From positions 1 to 6,195 of the forward strand of contig WFXT01000285.1 of assembly GCA_015490475.1 (NCBI GenBank): DNA of 6,195 bases. Direction: 5' to 3'. A model generated the notes under the pieces. That model saw only the letters and a list, made by a program, of their open reading frames with translations. It was not told the origin of the DNA and did no database searches. Positions 1-5,790 of the stretch are shown piece after piece. Position 1 is the stretch's first letter, and each line of letters opens with the position of its first letter. Made by a program: the position numbers and the translations under genes. Origin of the DNA: Bacteroidota bacterium. Lineage in GTDB: Bacteria; Bacteroidota; Bacteroidia; JAADEI01.

Positions 1-230
1 GGTTATTACTTTATGCTAGCAAAATTGTTAGATTATTATACTGGTTTCTGATCATATATAAATGTATTTCTTCTTTAAGCATAAAATTCCAAACTGTGGA
101 CTGTGGTCCTTCCGTTTTTGGAAAAGGAGATGTATCTTTGATGATTTAGAAAATTACTCCTATGCCCAAAAGTTGTACATATCCGAAAAAAGTGATTTTT
201 GTTAGTTGCTGGTGTTAAAAAATTCAAGGC
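1..230. other. Unassigned left edge, possible tails of an upstream gene
   Basis: No gene here can be named. On the plus strand, frame 1 is open from the window edge to a TGA at 49-51 and would give a 16-residue tail ending LLDYYTGF. Frame 3 is open from base 3 to a TAG at 147-149 (48 codons) and reads like a hydrophobic stretch (IVRLLYWFLIIYK) followed by GPSVFGKGDV. Frame 2 holds a 47-codon ATG frame at 62-205 that is rich in Phe, Cys and Trp and looks like chance. One of the first two frames is probably the end or a decayed remnant of an upstream gene, but the sequence does not decide which. No convincing terminator hairpin or tRNA is visible. Confidence 0.3.
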
Positions 231-869
231 ATGTTAAAGAGTGTGCAGGCATTTTGGAAAATGCTTCGTTATGGCTTCCTACCCCTAGACTCTAAAGGAT
301 ATGCTATATTTCGGGGCATGCAAGTACGAGGCTATCCATCGCCCAAAAAACTATATGGTTTGTTGTCTTTATCTGATGCAGTGGAAAATGTACCAGGTTC
401 TTTTCTGGAAATAGGGTCTGCGTGGGGACGTTCAACAGTGGCGATGGCTGTGTATAGTAAAAGAGAGATATGGAGTATAGATCCTCATATTGGAGGTGTT
501 CTCCTGCAAAAAGAAGGGAAAAAGCTTAATACTTGGGATAGTTTTTTAAAGACTATTAATAAATTTGGACTTAATGATTATGTTCGCCCTATTAGAGCAA
601 CTACTCAAGAAGTTGTTAACAAGAAGCTAATTCCCGATCATATTCATTTTGCTTTTGCTTTTATTGACGGTCTACATACGGCAGAAGGGGTTATTATTGA
701 TTTAACTTTTGCTTTGAGTAAAATTAAGCCAGGCGGAATGATTGTTTTAGACGATTTTTTTGAGCCAGTGTTCAAGGACTATCGGGACGCAATAGAATCT
801 TTTGCTGAACAACATAATTTAAAACTACGTCTTTATCGAGATTGGGGATTGGTCGCTATTTATGTGTAG
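231..869 (+). CDS. Class I SAM-dependent methyltransferase (Methyltransf_24-like)
   Basis: This 212-residue protein is a probable methyltransferase that moves a methyl group from S-adenosylmethionine to an unknown acceptor. It has no signal peptide or membrane segment and should be cytoplasmic. A Rossmann-type motif I, FLEIGSAWGRSTV, lies at residues 58-70. The acidic ribose-binding position is Asp84 in SIDPH. FIDGLH at 144-149 and KPGGMIVLDDF at 166-176 follow, in the order and spacing seen in class I enzymes of the Methyltransf_24 and cephalosporin-hydroxylase-like group that often occur in polysaccharide clusters. The ATG at 231 is the first in-frame start. An AAGG lies only one base upstream, too close to act as a ribosome site, so Met11 (base 261) is a possible alternative. 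The next gene is a GT4 glycosyltransferase 66 bases downstream on the same strand, which suggests a sugar or glycolipid O-methyltransferase. That role is inference from context. Confidence 0.8.
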   Translation: MLKSVQAFWKMLRYGFLPLDSKGYAIFRGMQVRGYPSPKKLYGLLSLSDAVENVPGSFLEIGSAWGRSTVAMAVYSKREIWSIDPHIGGVLLQKEGKKLNTWDSFLKTINKFGLNDYVRPIRATTQEVVNKKLIPDHIHFAFAFIDGLHTAEGVIIDLTFALSKIKPGGMIVLDDFFEPVFKDYRDAIESFAEQHNLKLRLYRDWGLVAIYV

Positions 870-935
870 TTGGGTGTATAATGGAATATATTAAGTAGAA
901 CTTGTAAATCTAATCTTAGTTATTTTAGCAGTATT

Positions 936-2084
936 ATGGAAATGATAGGTGAAAAAAATTCACTGATTGTAGCAGAGATAATGCAAAATTATTCCCCTGG
1001 CGGTGTTGCAACACATTTATATAATCTCATTAGTTCGTTAGCTGGCTTTCAATTTGTGTTGTTTGCTAAGCCAGGAAAGTGGAGAACACTATATGAAAAA
1101 GTACCTAGTGTTTTATCAATAAACGAAAAATGGCCGTCTTTGAAGGAGATAGAGAGTGCAGGATGTGCTCTGGCTCATTTCCACGCTATAAGACCATTGT
1201 TTGTTGCTCTTCTTAAAGATAAATTCAATCCTTCAGAAAGAAAAATTCCTATTGTTGTAACGCTACATGGATTACCAATACGAAAATTCATGATAAAAAA
1301 AGGCATTTTCTGGAGAATAGCGTTTTCTATCAAAAGGTTCTATGAGGGCTGGTCTGTCAGACACGCTGATATAGTAATTTGTGTCTCAGAAGCTGATAAA
1401 AATTTCGCTATAGAACATTTTGGAGTTCCCAAGGAGCGAATAAGAATTGTCTATTATGGTATTCCTTTTATTGACACAAACATTTTAATAGGAGAGAGAG
1501 TAGAACTTCGTAAGGAGTTTAATATTGAGCAAGATACATATGTTTTTGTCGTTCCTGCAAGATTTCATGAGCAAAAGGGATTGGATGTGTTGGCAAAAGC
1601 TTTACTTGAATTGAGAGACTCTTTGCTAAGCAGACGAGTTCTTTTTGTGTTTTTGGGTGATGGTCCATTGTTTGAGGATATACAAAATCAAATTGGTCAT
1701 CTCCCGTATGTTAGACTTGAAGGAGTTGTTCTGCCTGAGAATATGCCTAAATGGTGGGCTATGGCAGATGCAATGATATTACCTTCACGTTGGGAAGGAC
1801 TGCCTATTTCGTTAATAGAGGCAGGGCTATTTAAAGTATCTCCAATAGCATCTGATATTCCAGGAAATAACGAAATTGTGTTTCATCAGAAAACTGGTTT
1901 ATTATTTGAGATGGATAATGTGGAAGAGTTAAAAGAGAGAATTATTTATGCCTTGGAAAATAGGAGTGAAATGAAGCAATTTGCAGAGAATCTCCATAAT
2001 CTTGTTATTTCTAGACATAGCGTGGAGCAAATGGCAGAACAGATAAAGAAAATATATGAAGAGCTACTTCATAGGGCAGATTAG
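936..2084 (+). CDS. Glycosyltransferase family 4 (GT-B fold)
   Basis: This 382-residue protein is a probable retaining glycosyltransferase that adds a sugar from a nucleotide donor to a growing glycan at the inner face of the membrane. The length is normal for family GT4. The N-terminal half opens with the glycine-rich acceptor-side loop SPGGVATHL (residues 20-28) and has TLHG at 109-112. The hinge region reads ADIVICVSEA (144-153) and IRIVYYGIP (169-177). The C-terminal donor domain has PARFHEQKGLDVL (207-219), GDGP (241-244), and PSRWEGLPISLIEAG (283-297), which contains the EX7E pair Glu287 and Glu295. SDIPGNNEIV (306-315) completes the usual set. ATG 936 has no clear ribosome site, and Met3 is an alternative start. 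It sits 66 bases after the methyltransferase, probably in the same transcript. Donor and acceptor are unknown. Confidence 0.92.
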   Translation: MEMIGEKNSLIVAEIMQNYSPGGVATHLYNLISSLAGFQFVLFAKPGKWRTLYEKVPSVLSINEKWPSLKEIESAGCALAHFHAIRPLFVALLKDKFNPSERKIPIVVTLHGLPIRKFMIKKGIFWRIAFSIKRFYEGWSVRHADIVICVSEADKNFAIEHFGVPKERIRIVYYGIPFIDTNILIGERVELRKEFNIEQDTYVFVVPARFHEQKGLDVLAKALLELRDSLLSRRVLFVFLGDGPLFEDIQNQIGHLPYVRLEGVVLPENMPKWWAMADAMILPSRWEGLPISLIEAGLFKVSPIASDIPGNNEIVFHQKTGLLFEMDNVEELKERIIYALENRSEMKQFAENLHNLVISRHSVEQMAEQIKKIYEELLHRAD

Positions 2085-2089
2085 CGAGA

Positions 2090-2599
2090 TTAAGATTTCT
2101 GCTCATGTTCATGAGTCTCCTTGTGTGACAGATATAAGGCGGCAGCTATACTTATAAGTGCCAGACTGACGAACAAAAAGTCAAGGGCTGAACTAAGTTG
2201 GGCTTTTAACATTTGTTTGAAAATTAAGACTATCATAGCCATTATTATTATTTTGCCCAATTTGGTTTTTAAGTCCTCAAGGCTTCCTATTTCAAATACC
2301 TTACCATAAGAAGGAGTTTCTAAAGGACCAATGAACAGCTGATATAAACCACGGGAAAAGATTATAAGAAATGTTGCGATTAAAAACATGTCTAATGCAG
2401 TTATAATGCTTGCCAGCACTTTGCTCTGGTATAGCTGTAAATCCCCTGTTTTGAAGAGAAACCATAGTAAGTAAGTTACCTCATATAAACCTGCTATGAA
2501 GAGCATGAAAGATGCTAAGAGGGATACTATCACAGCAATGAGGACCATAAAGCGGGATAGGACGAGGAACCGTTTGAAAATTGTTTTAAAAGGCTTCAT
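2090..2599 (-). CDS. YqhA/UPF0114-like integral membrane protein
   Basis: This protein of 169 residues (from ATG 2599) has no known biochemical role, and I recognise it only as resembling the YqhA/UPF0114 family. It has four hydrophobic segments: residues 12-39, 64-89, 114-131 and 138-158. A polar loop after segment 2 carries FSRGLYQLFIGPLE and an IGSLEDLK stretch, which fits the family pattern. The C-terminus is charged (HKETHEHEQKS). The frame can be extended nine codons upstream to a TTG at 2626, but neither start has a Shine-Dalgarno sequence. I prefer the ATG because known YqhA proteins are about 165 residues long with membrane segment 1 near the N-terminus. The gene is convergent with the glycosyltransferase, five bases apart, and divergent from the tRNA gene, so it is probably transcribed alone. 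Confidence 0.7.
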   Translation of the reverse strand: MKPFKTIFKRFLVLSRFMVLIAVIVSLLASFMLFIAGLYEVTYLLWFLFKTGDLQLYQSKVLASIITALDMFLIATFLIIFSRGLYQLFIGPLETPSYGKVFEIGSLEDLKTKLGKIIIMAMIVLIFKQMLKAQLSSALDFLFVSLALISIAAALYLSHKETHEHEQKS

Positions 2600-2680
2600 G
2601 GTTGTGGCTAAGATACACAAGTTCAAGGAACGGGGGAACTTATTGAGCAGATTTAAACATTTTTCGCAAATGAAGGATAG

Positions 2681-2753
2681 GCCAGCGTAGCTCAGTCGGC
2701 AGAGCGGGGCACTCGTAATGCCCAGGTCGCGGGTTCAAGTCCCGCCGCTGGCT
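2681..2753 (+). tRNA. tRNA-Thr (anticodon CGT)
   Basis: A complete 73-base cloverleaf can be folded by eye. The acceptor arm GCCAGCG (2681-2687) pairs perfectly with CGCTGGC (2746-2752), with T2753 as discriminator. The D arm is GCTC/GAGC. The anticodon stem GGGCA/TGCCC holds the loop CTCGTAA, with anticodon CGT at 2714-2716, which reads ACG (Thr). The T arm GCGGG/CCCGC holds the loop TTCAAGT. The variable loop is the short class I type (AGGTC). CCA is not encoded, since the genome continues TCAAAAAC, so it must be added after transcription. The gene lies between a minus-strand membrane-protein gene and a plus-strand sulfotransferase. I could not identify a convincing promoter in the 81 bases upstream. 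Confidence 0.97.
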
Positions 2754-2809
2754 CAAAAACTTTCATCATTACTATTATTCAAACATGTAATTATCTGAGG
2801 CAGAATTTG

Positions 2810-3502
2810 ATGTGGTATTCATGGCGAAAAATCATTCTATATTTCAATACATTGATTCTTCGTAGACTCCCTTGTAATTGGAAAGAAAAAAGAATATTGT
2901 TTATTCATGTTCCTAAGACGGCTGGTGCTTCCCTTCGTAAAACATTGTGTTATGCATGCAATGGACACGATCTTGATTCTATGTTCTGGCATGTTCCAAT
3001 AAAAATGTATGCTACTGTATTTGATTTGAGCCTGTTCTTCAAATTTGGGTTTGTGAGACATCCAGTTTCTCGTCTATATTCTACGTATAGATTCGTGTTG
3101 TCTCGTAGGACGACTCCATGGTTGCGAGAGTGGATAAGAGGGCACTACTCTTCTTTTGATGAATTTGTGATTGAGTGGTTGACGCCAACTCGTTTTAAAT
3201 ATAGACTTGGTTTAATTGAATTACTTTGGCCCCAAACATGGTTTGTCACTCTTGACGGTAAAATCGCTGTTGATTTCTTAGGAAGACACGAAAACATCAA
3301 TGAAGACTATCAGGAACTAAGGGAATTGCTCAAGAAAAAGAGAGGGATAGAATTGCCAGAGGAATTACCAAGGGTGAATGTGACCAAGTTGAAACCCAAA
3401 AAGGAAGTTAAATTCCTTCCAGAGACCATAGAGAGGATATACCAGCTCTACGAAGATGATTTCAAACTTTTAGGGTATGAACCTGATAAGTTCACTGTTT
3501 AG
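2810..3502 (+). CDS. Sulfotransferase family protein (Sulfotransfer_2-like)
   Basis: This 230-residue protein is a probable carbohydrate-type sulfotransferase that moves sulfate from PAPS to a glycan hydroxyl. The 5'-phosphosulfate-binding loop FIHVPKTAGASL is at residues 31-42. The 3'-phosphate-binding segment FVRHPVSRLYSTY is at 81-93, with the expected Arg and Ser. The C-terminal part has GRHENINEDY (158-167) and ends with a helix of the form ETIERIYQLYEDDFKLLGY, both typical of the family. The protein is short but apparently complete. ATG 2810 is chosen. A GAGG at 2797-2800 lies nine bases before it, and six bases before an adjacent in-frame TTG at 2807 that could also serve. The gene starts 56 bases after tRNA-Thr and its last 33 bases overlap the end of ribD on the other strand. 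Its likely partners are the methyltransferase and glycosyltransferase to the left, although the membrane-protein gene and the tRNA lie between them. Confidence 0.88.
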   Translation: MWYSWRKIILYFNTLILRRLPCNWKEKRILFIHVPKTAGASLRKTLCYACNGHDLDSMFWHVPIKMYATVFDLSLFFKFGFVRHPVSRLYSTYRFVLSRRTTPWLREWIRGHYSSFDEFVIEWLTPTRFKYRLGLIELLWPQTWFVTLDGKIAVDFLGRHENINEDYQELRELLKKKRGIELPEELPRVNVTKLKPKKEVKFLPETIERIYQLYEDDFKLLGYEPDKFTV

Positions 3503-4582
3503 ACGGGAAAAGTCTATGATTGTTCCTAACGTTTGCGAGTTGACAAAGGTGTAATTAGTGTCGTTTTGTGAGGAAGGCATGGAAAATAAAAAGATAGCAT
3601 CAGGAGGAATACTGGGTGCTTTTATTCCTTCATAGAAAAAAGTGTTCTTGCTTTCAAAAAACCTTATTTCATCCCACATTCCCGAATCAAGGAATTTTTG
3701 TATTGTTTTGGTCCCTCCTTCCACGAGTAGCGAGATAACATTAAGTTCTGCCAGTAGGTCAATGGTTGCTTTAAGTTCTTGCCCTTCTTGAATCTTTTTC
3801 ACATTTGCTTTGCCATATTTTCTGTCCACAGCAGTTATCACAAATGTTTCGGCAGATTTGTCGTTAAATATTTTTAAGTTTTCTGGAAGCATTCCTTTTG
3901 GGTCCCATACTATGCGGATGGGATTGAGACCTTTCCATAATCGTGCGGTAAGCAAAGGATTATCATGAATGGCAGTGTTGAAACCAACAAGAATTGCTCC
4001 TTCTGTTGTTCTTAACCTGTGGGCTTCTTGTCTGGACAATTCATCAGTAATCCACTTTGAAGAGTAGTCTTTGCGGGCAATATAACCGTCTTTTGTCTGT
4101 GCCCATTTCAAGATTATATAAGGTCTTCCAGTGGCGTGGTAGGTTATAAAGCGTCTGTTGAGCCATAAACCTTCTTCTCTTAAAATTCCTTCTTTAACCC
4201 GAACTCCGTGCTCCTGCAGATATCTTAGCCCTTCACCATTAACTCTTCTATCAGGGTCCTTGTGTGAAAAAACTACATTCTTAATGCCTGCATTTACGAT
4301 AGCGGATACACAGGGTGGTGTCTTACCAAAGTGAACACAAGGCTCAAGGTTAACGAATAATGTTACGTCTTCCTTTATTAAGTCATATCCTTGATTTAAA
4401 GCATCTGTTATGGCGACAACCTCTGCATGTGGTTTGCCAGGACAACAATGCCAGCCTTCCCCTATTATTGATTCCCCACTTACTATCACAGAACCTGTAT
4501 ATGGATTGGGCATGGCAGTGGGAATGCCATTCAGAGCGAGGTCAAAACATCTTTTTATGAACCATTCTTCTTTCGTCTGCAA
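3470..4582 (-). CDS. ribD: Riboflavin biosynthesis protein RibD (deaminase/reductase)
   Basis: This 370-residue bifunctional enzyme carries out two successive steps of riboflavin synthesis after GTP cyclohydrolase II: deamination of the diaminopyrimidine intermediate, then NADPH-dependent reduction of the ribosyl side chain. The N-terminal cytidine-deaminase-like domain (about 1-145) has PNPYTGSVIV at 25-34, the zinc ligand and proton shuttle in HAE (52-54), and the other two zinc cysteines in PCVHFGKTPPC (Cys82 and Cys91). The reductase domain begins at RPYIILKWAQTKDGYIA (153-169) and has WIT (177-179), AILVGFNTAIHDNPLLT (196-212) and LVEGG (286-290). All catalytic residues I can check are present. 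The start is a TTG at 4582, overlapping rsmG by 28 bases. An AGAGG at 4602-4598 lies 15 bases upstream, rather far. The last 20 or so residues look like an extra tail, and the 3' end overlaps the sulfotransferase gene. Confidence 0.96.
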   Translation of the reverse strand: MQTKEEWFIKRCFDLALNGIPTAMPNPYTGSVIVSGESIIGEGWHCCPGKPHAEVVAITDALNQGYDLIKEDVTLFVNLEPCVHFGKTPPCVSAIVNAGIKNVVFSHKDPDRRVNGEGLRYLQEHGVRVKEGILREEGLWLNRRFITYHATGRPYIILKWAQTKDGYIARKDYSSKWITDELSRQEAHRLRTTEGAILVGFNTAIHDNPLLTARLWKGLNPIRIVWDPKGMLPENLKIFNDKSAETFVITAVDRKYGKANVKKIQEGQELKATIDLLAELNVISLLVEGGTKTIQKFLDSGMWDEIRFFESKNTFFYEGIKAPSIPPDAIFLFSMPSSQNDTNYTFVNSQTLGTIIDFSRLNSELIRFIP

Positions 4583-5187
4583 AATGATACAATTTTGCCT
4601 CTAAAATAGTCAAAGGGTAGATATTTGAAAAGGTCATAGTGTTTACATGATAGTGGCAGTTTTTGTGTTTCATTAACGGTTTCTGAGCCTCTATAAAACA
4701 AGTAGTGCAGGGCATTGTTTTCACTATACCACTTCTTTGTCCATTTGAGAATAGTTCTTGGGTTTGCTACGGCACGAACACATATAAGGTCAACACACAG
4801 AGATAATAATTCTGCCCTGCTCCATATGAGGTTCACGTTTTTTAAATCCAGCTTTTGAACAATATCTTCAAGGGCTTTAATCTTCTTGTTTCTTGAATCA
4901 ATGAGAATGAATTGTCTGTCTGGAAATATTATTGCTAAGGGAATTCCGGGAAATCCTCCTCCTGTGCCGAGGTCTGCTATTGTCTTAAAGCCGGTAAAGT
5001 CAATGAATTTGAGCGGTGCGAGAGAGTGGGCAATGTGATGAATCCATATGTTTTCTATGTCTTTCCTGCTAATCAGGTTTATTCTCTGATTCCATTCTTG
5101 AAGCAGGTGAGCGAAACCTTGTAGTTTATTTATCTGTTCATCAGAGAGAGCAAAATGTTTTTTTATGAGCATCCATTGTGACTCCAT
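4555..5187 (-). CDS. rsmG: 16S rRNA (guanine(527)-N7)-methyltransferase RsmG
   Basis: This protein of about 210 residues methylates N7 of G527 in the 530 loop of 16S rRNA, using S-adenosylmethionine. In other bacteria, loss of this enzyme gives low-level streptomycin resistance. Counting from the ATG at 5187, the family signature NLISRKDIENIW is at residues 37-48 and the SAM-binding motif IADLGTGGGFPGIPLAI is at 70-86. The acidic position is in LIDS (95-98), RAE is at 124-126, and VRAVA is at 137-141, followed by the usual C-terminal strand. The length is normal. A GTG at 5193, directly abutting the sigma-factor stop codon, would add two residues. Neither start has a ribosome site, so translation probably depends on coupling with the upstream gene. 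Its end overlaps ribD by 28 bases. Confidence 0.95.
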   Translation of the reverse strand: MESQWMLIKKHFALSDEQINKLQGFAHLLQEWNQRINLISRKDIENIWIHHIAHSLAPLKFIDFTGFKTIADLGTGGGFPGIPLAIIFPDRQFILIDSRNKKIKALEDIVQKLDLKNVNLIWSRAELLSLCVDLICVRAVANPRTILKWTKKWYSENNALHYLFYRGSETVNETQKLPLSCKHYDLFKYLPFDYFRGKIVSFCRRKKNGS

Positions 5188-5193
5188 AGTCAC

Positions 5194-5790
5194 CTATTGA
5201 CGATGCAATAGCTTAAATAGCAGTTTTCTGGCACGTGCCAATCTGCCTTTAACTGTCCCAATGGGAATTCCTAACTTTTCAGCTATTTCCTGATGCGTTA
5301 ATTCATGGACATATTTCAATTCAAGAATCTGTCTCAGGTCTTCGGGCATCTGTTCCATTATCTTCTTGACATATTCTGCTTCCATGCGATAATGAACTTG
5401 TTCACTGGTGTCTCGTGCCTGCTCTTTTAAAACTTCTTCATAGGTTGGTGAATCTTCGTCGGATGTTGAGACCCTATCGCTCAGGGATACTGTTGGTGCA
5501 CTCCTTTTCTTTTTTCTCAAAAAGTCTATGGCAAGATTATTCCCTATTTTAAAAAGCCAAGTGCTAAATGCATATTGCTCATCATATTTATCAATGTTTT
5601 CGTAAGCCTTTATAAAAGTTTCCGTGGTTAGGTCCTCTGCATCTGTTTCGTTGCCTACTATTTTCAGGATTGTATAGTATAGAGGCTTTCTATATGCCTG
5701 TACCAATTCTGCGAAGGCAGATTTATCTCCTTGTTTGAATCTCCTTACTAATTCTCGTGCTTGTTCCGTTGTCAGTCTTCTTTCACTCAT
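5194..5790 (-). CDS. ECF-type RNA polymerase sigma factor (RpoE-like)
   Basis: This 198-residue sigma-70-family factor of the extracytoplasmic-function type should direct RNA polymerase to a specific promoter set. Only regions 2 and 4 are present. Region 2 covers about residues 25-95, with DAEDLTTETFIKAYENI (core-binding region 2.2) and FSTWLFKIGNNLAIDFLRK (76-94, region 2.4, reading the -10 element). A charged, Ser- and Glu-rich linker occupies about 97-135. Region 4 covers about 138-192, with the helix-turn-helix HQEIAEKLGIPIGTVKGRL at 166-184. ATG 5790 overlaps the stop codon of the upstream glycosyltransferase (ATGA). An AAGG 12 bases upstream is a poor ribosome site, so coupling is likely. 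No anti-sigma gene is next to it. The downstream neighbours are rsmG and ribD. Its stimulus and target genes cannot be read from the sequence. Confidence 0.95.
   Translation of the reverse strand: MSERRLTTEQARELVRRFKQGDKSAFAELVQAYRKPLYYTILKIVGNETDAEDLTTETFIKAYENIDKYDEQYAFSTWLFKIGNNLAIDFLRKKKRSAPTVSLSDRVSTSDEDSPTYEEVLKEQARDTSEQVHYRMEAEYVKKIMEQMPEDLRQILELKYVHELTHQEIAEKLGIPIGTVKGRLARARKLLFKLLHRQ
5787..5790 (-). promoter_or_regulatory. ATGA stop/start overlap coupling glycosyltransferase and sigma factor
   Basis: The four bases read ATGA on the minus strand. ATG opens the sigma factor and TGA closes the glycosyltransferase. Such overlaps usually mean that ribosomes terminating on the first gene re-initiate on the second. 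With only a distant AAGG upstream, this coupling probably sets the level of sigma-factor synthesis. Confidence 0.7.

Noticed and set aside
62..205. 47-codon ATG frame on the plus strand.
   Set aside because: Its composition is rich in Phe, Cys and Trp, it has no family resemblance or ribosome site, and it lies in an AT-rich edge where short open frames are expected.
877..882. Perfect TATAAT hexamer between the methyltransferase and glycosyltransferase genes.
   Set aside because: No acceptable -35 hexamer lies 16-18 bases upstream, and this element is not the consensus in the suspected host group. A single match in AT-rich DNA is expected by chance.
2076..2104. GCAGA/TCTGC inverted repeat at the convergent end of the glycosyltransferase and YqhA-like genes.
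   Set aside because: The stem is only five pairs with a loop of about 17 bases and no T tract, which is too weak to call a terminator.
2121..2690. Two plus-strand frames (2121-2309 and 2496-2690) over the YqhA-like gene.
   Set aside because: They are antisense shadows of the membrane-protein gene, with no recognisable domain. The second also runs into the tRNA.
2837..3061. Minus-strand frame over the start of the sulfotransferase.
   Set aside because: It is opposite the well-supported PAPS-binding coding region and its translation has no family features.
4360..4724. Several short frames over the ribD/rsmG junction on both strands.
   Set aside because: They overlap conserved catalytic regions of two certain genes in other frames and are shadows.
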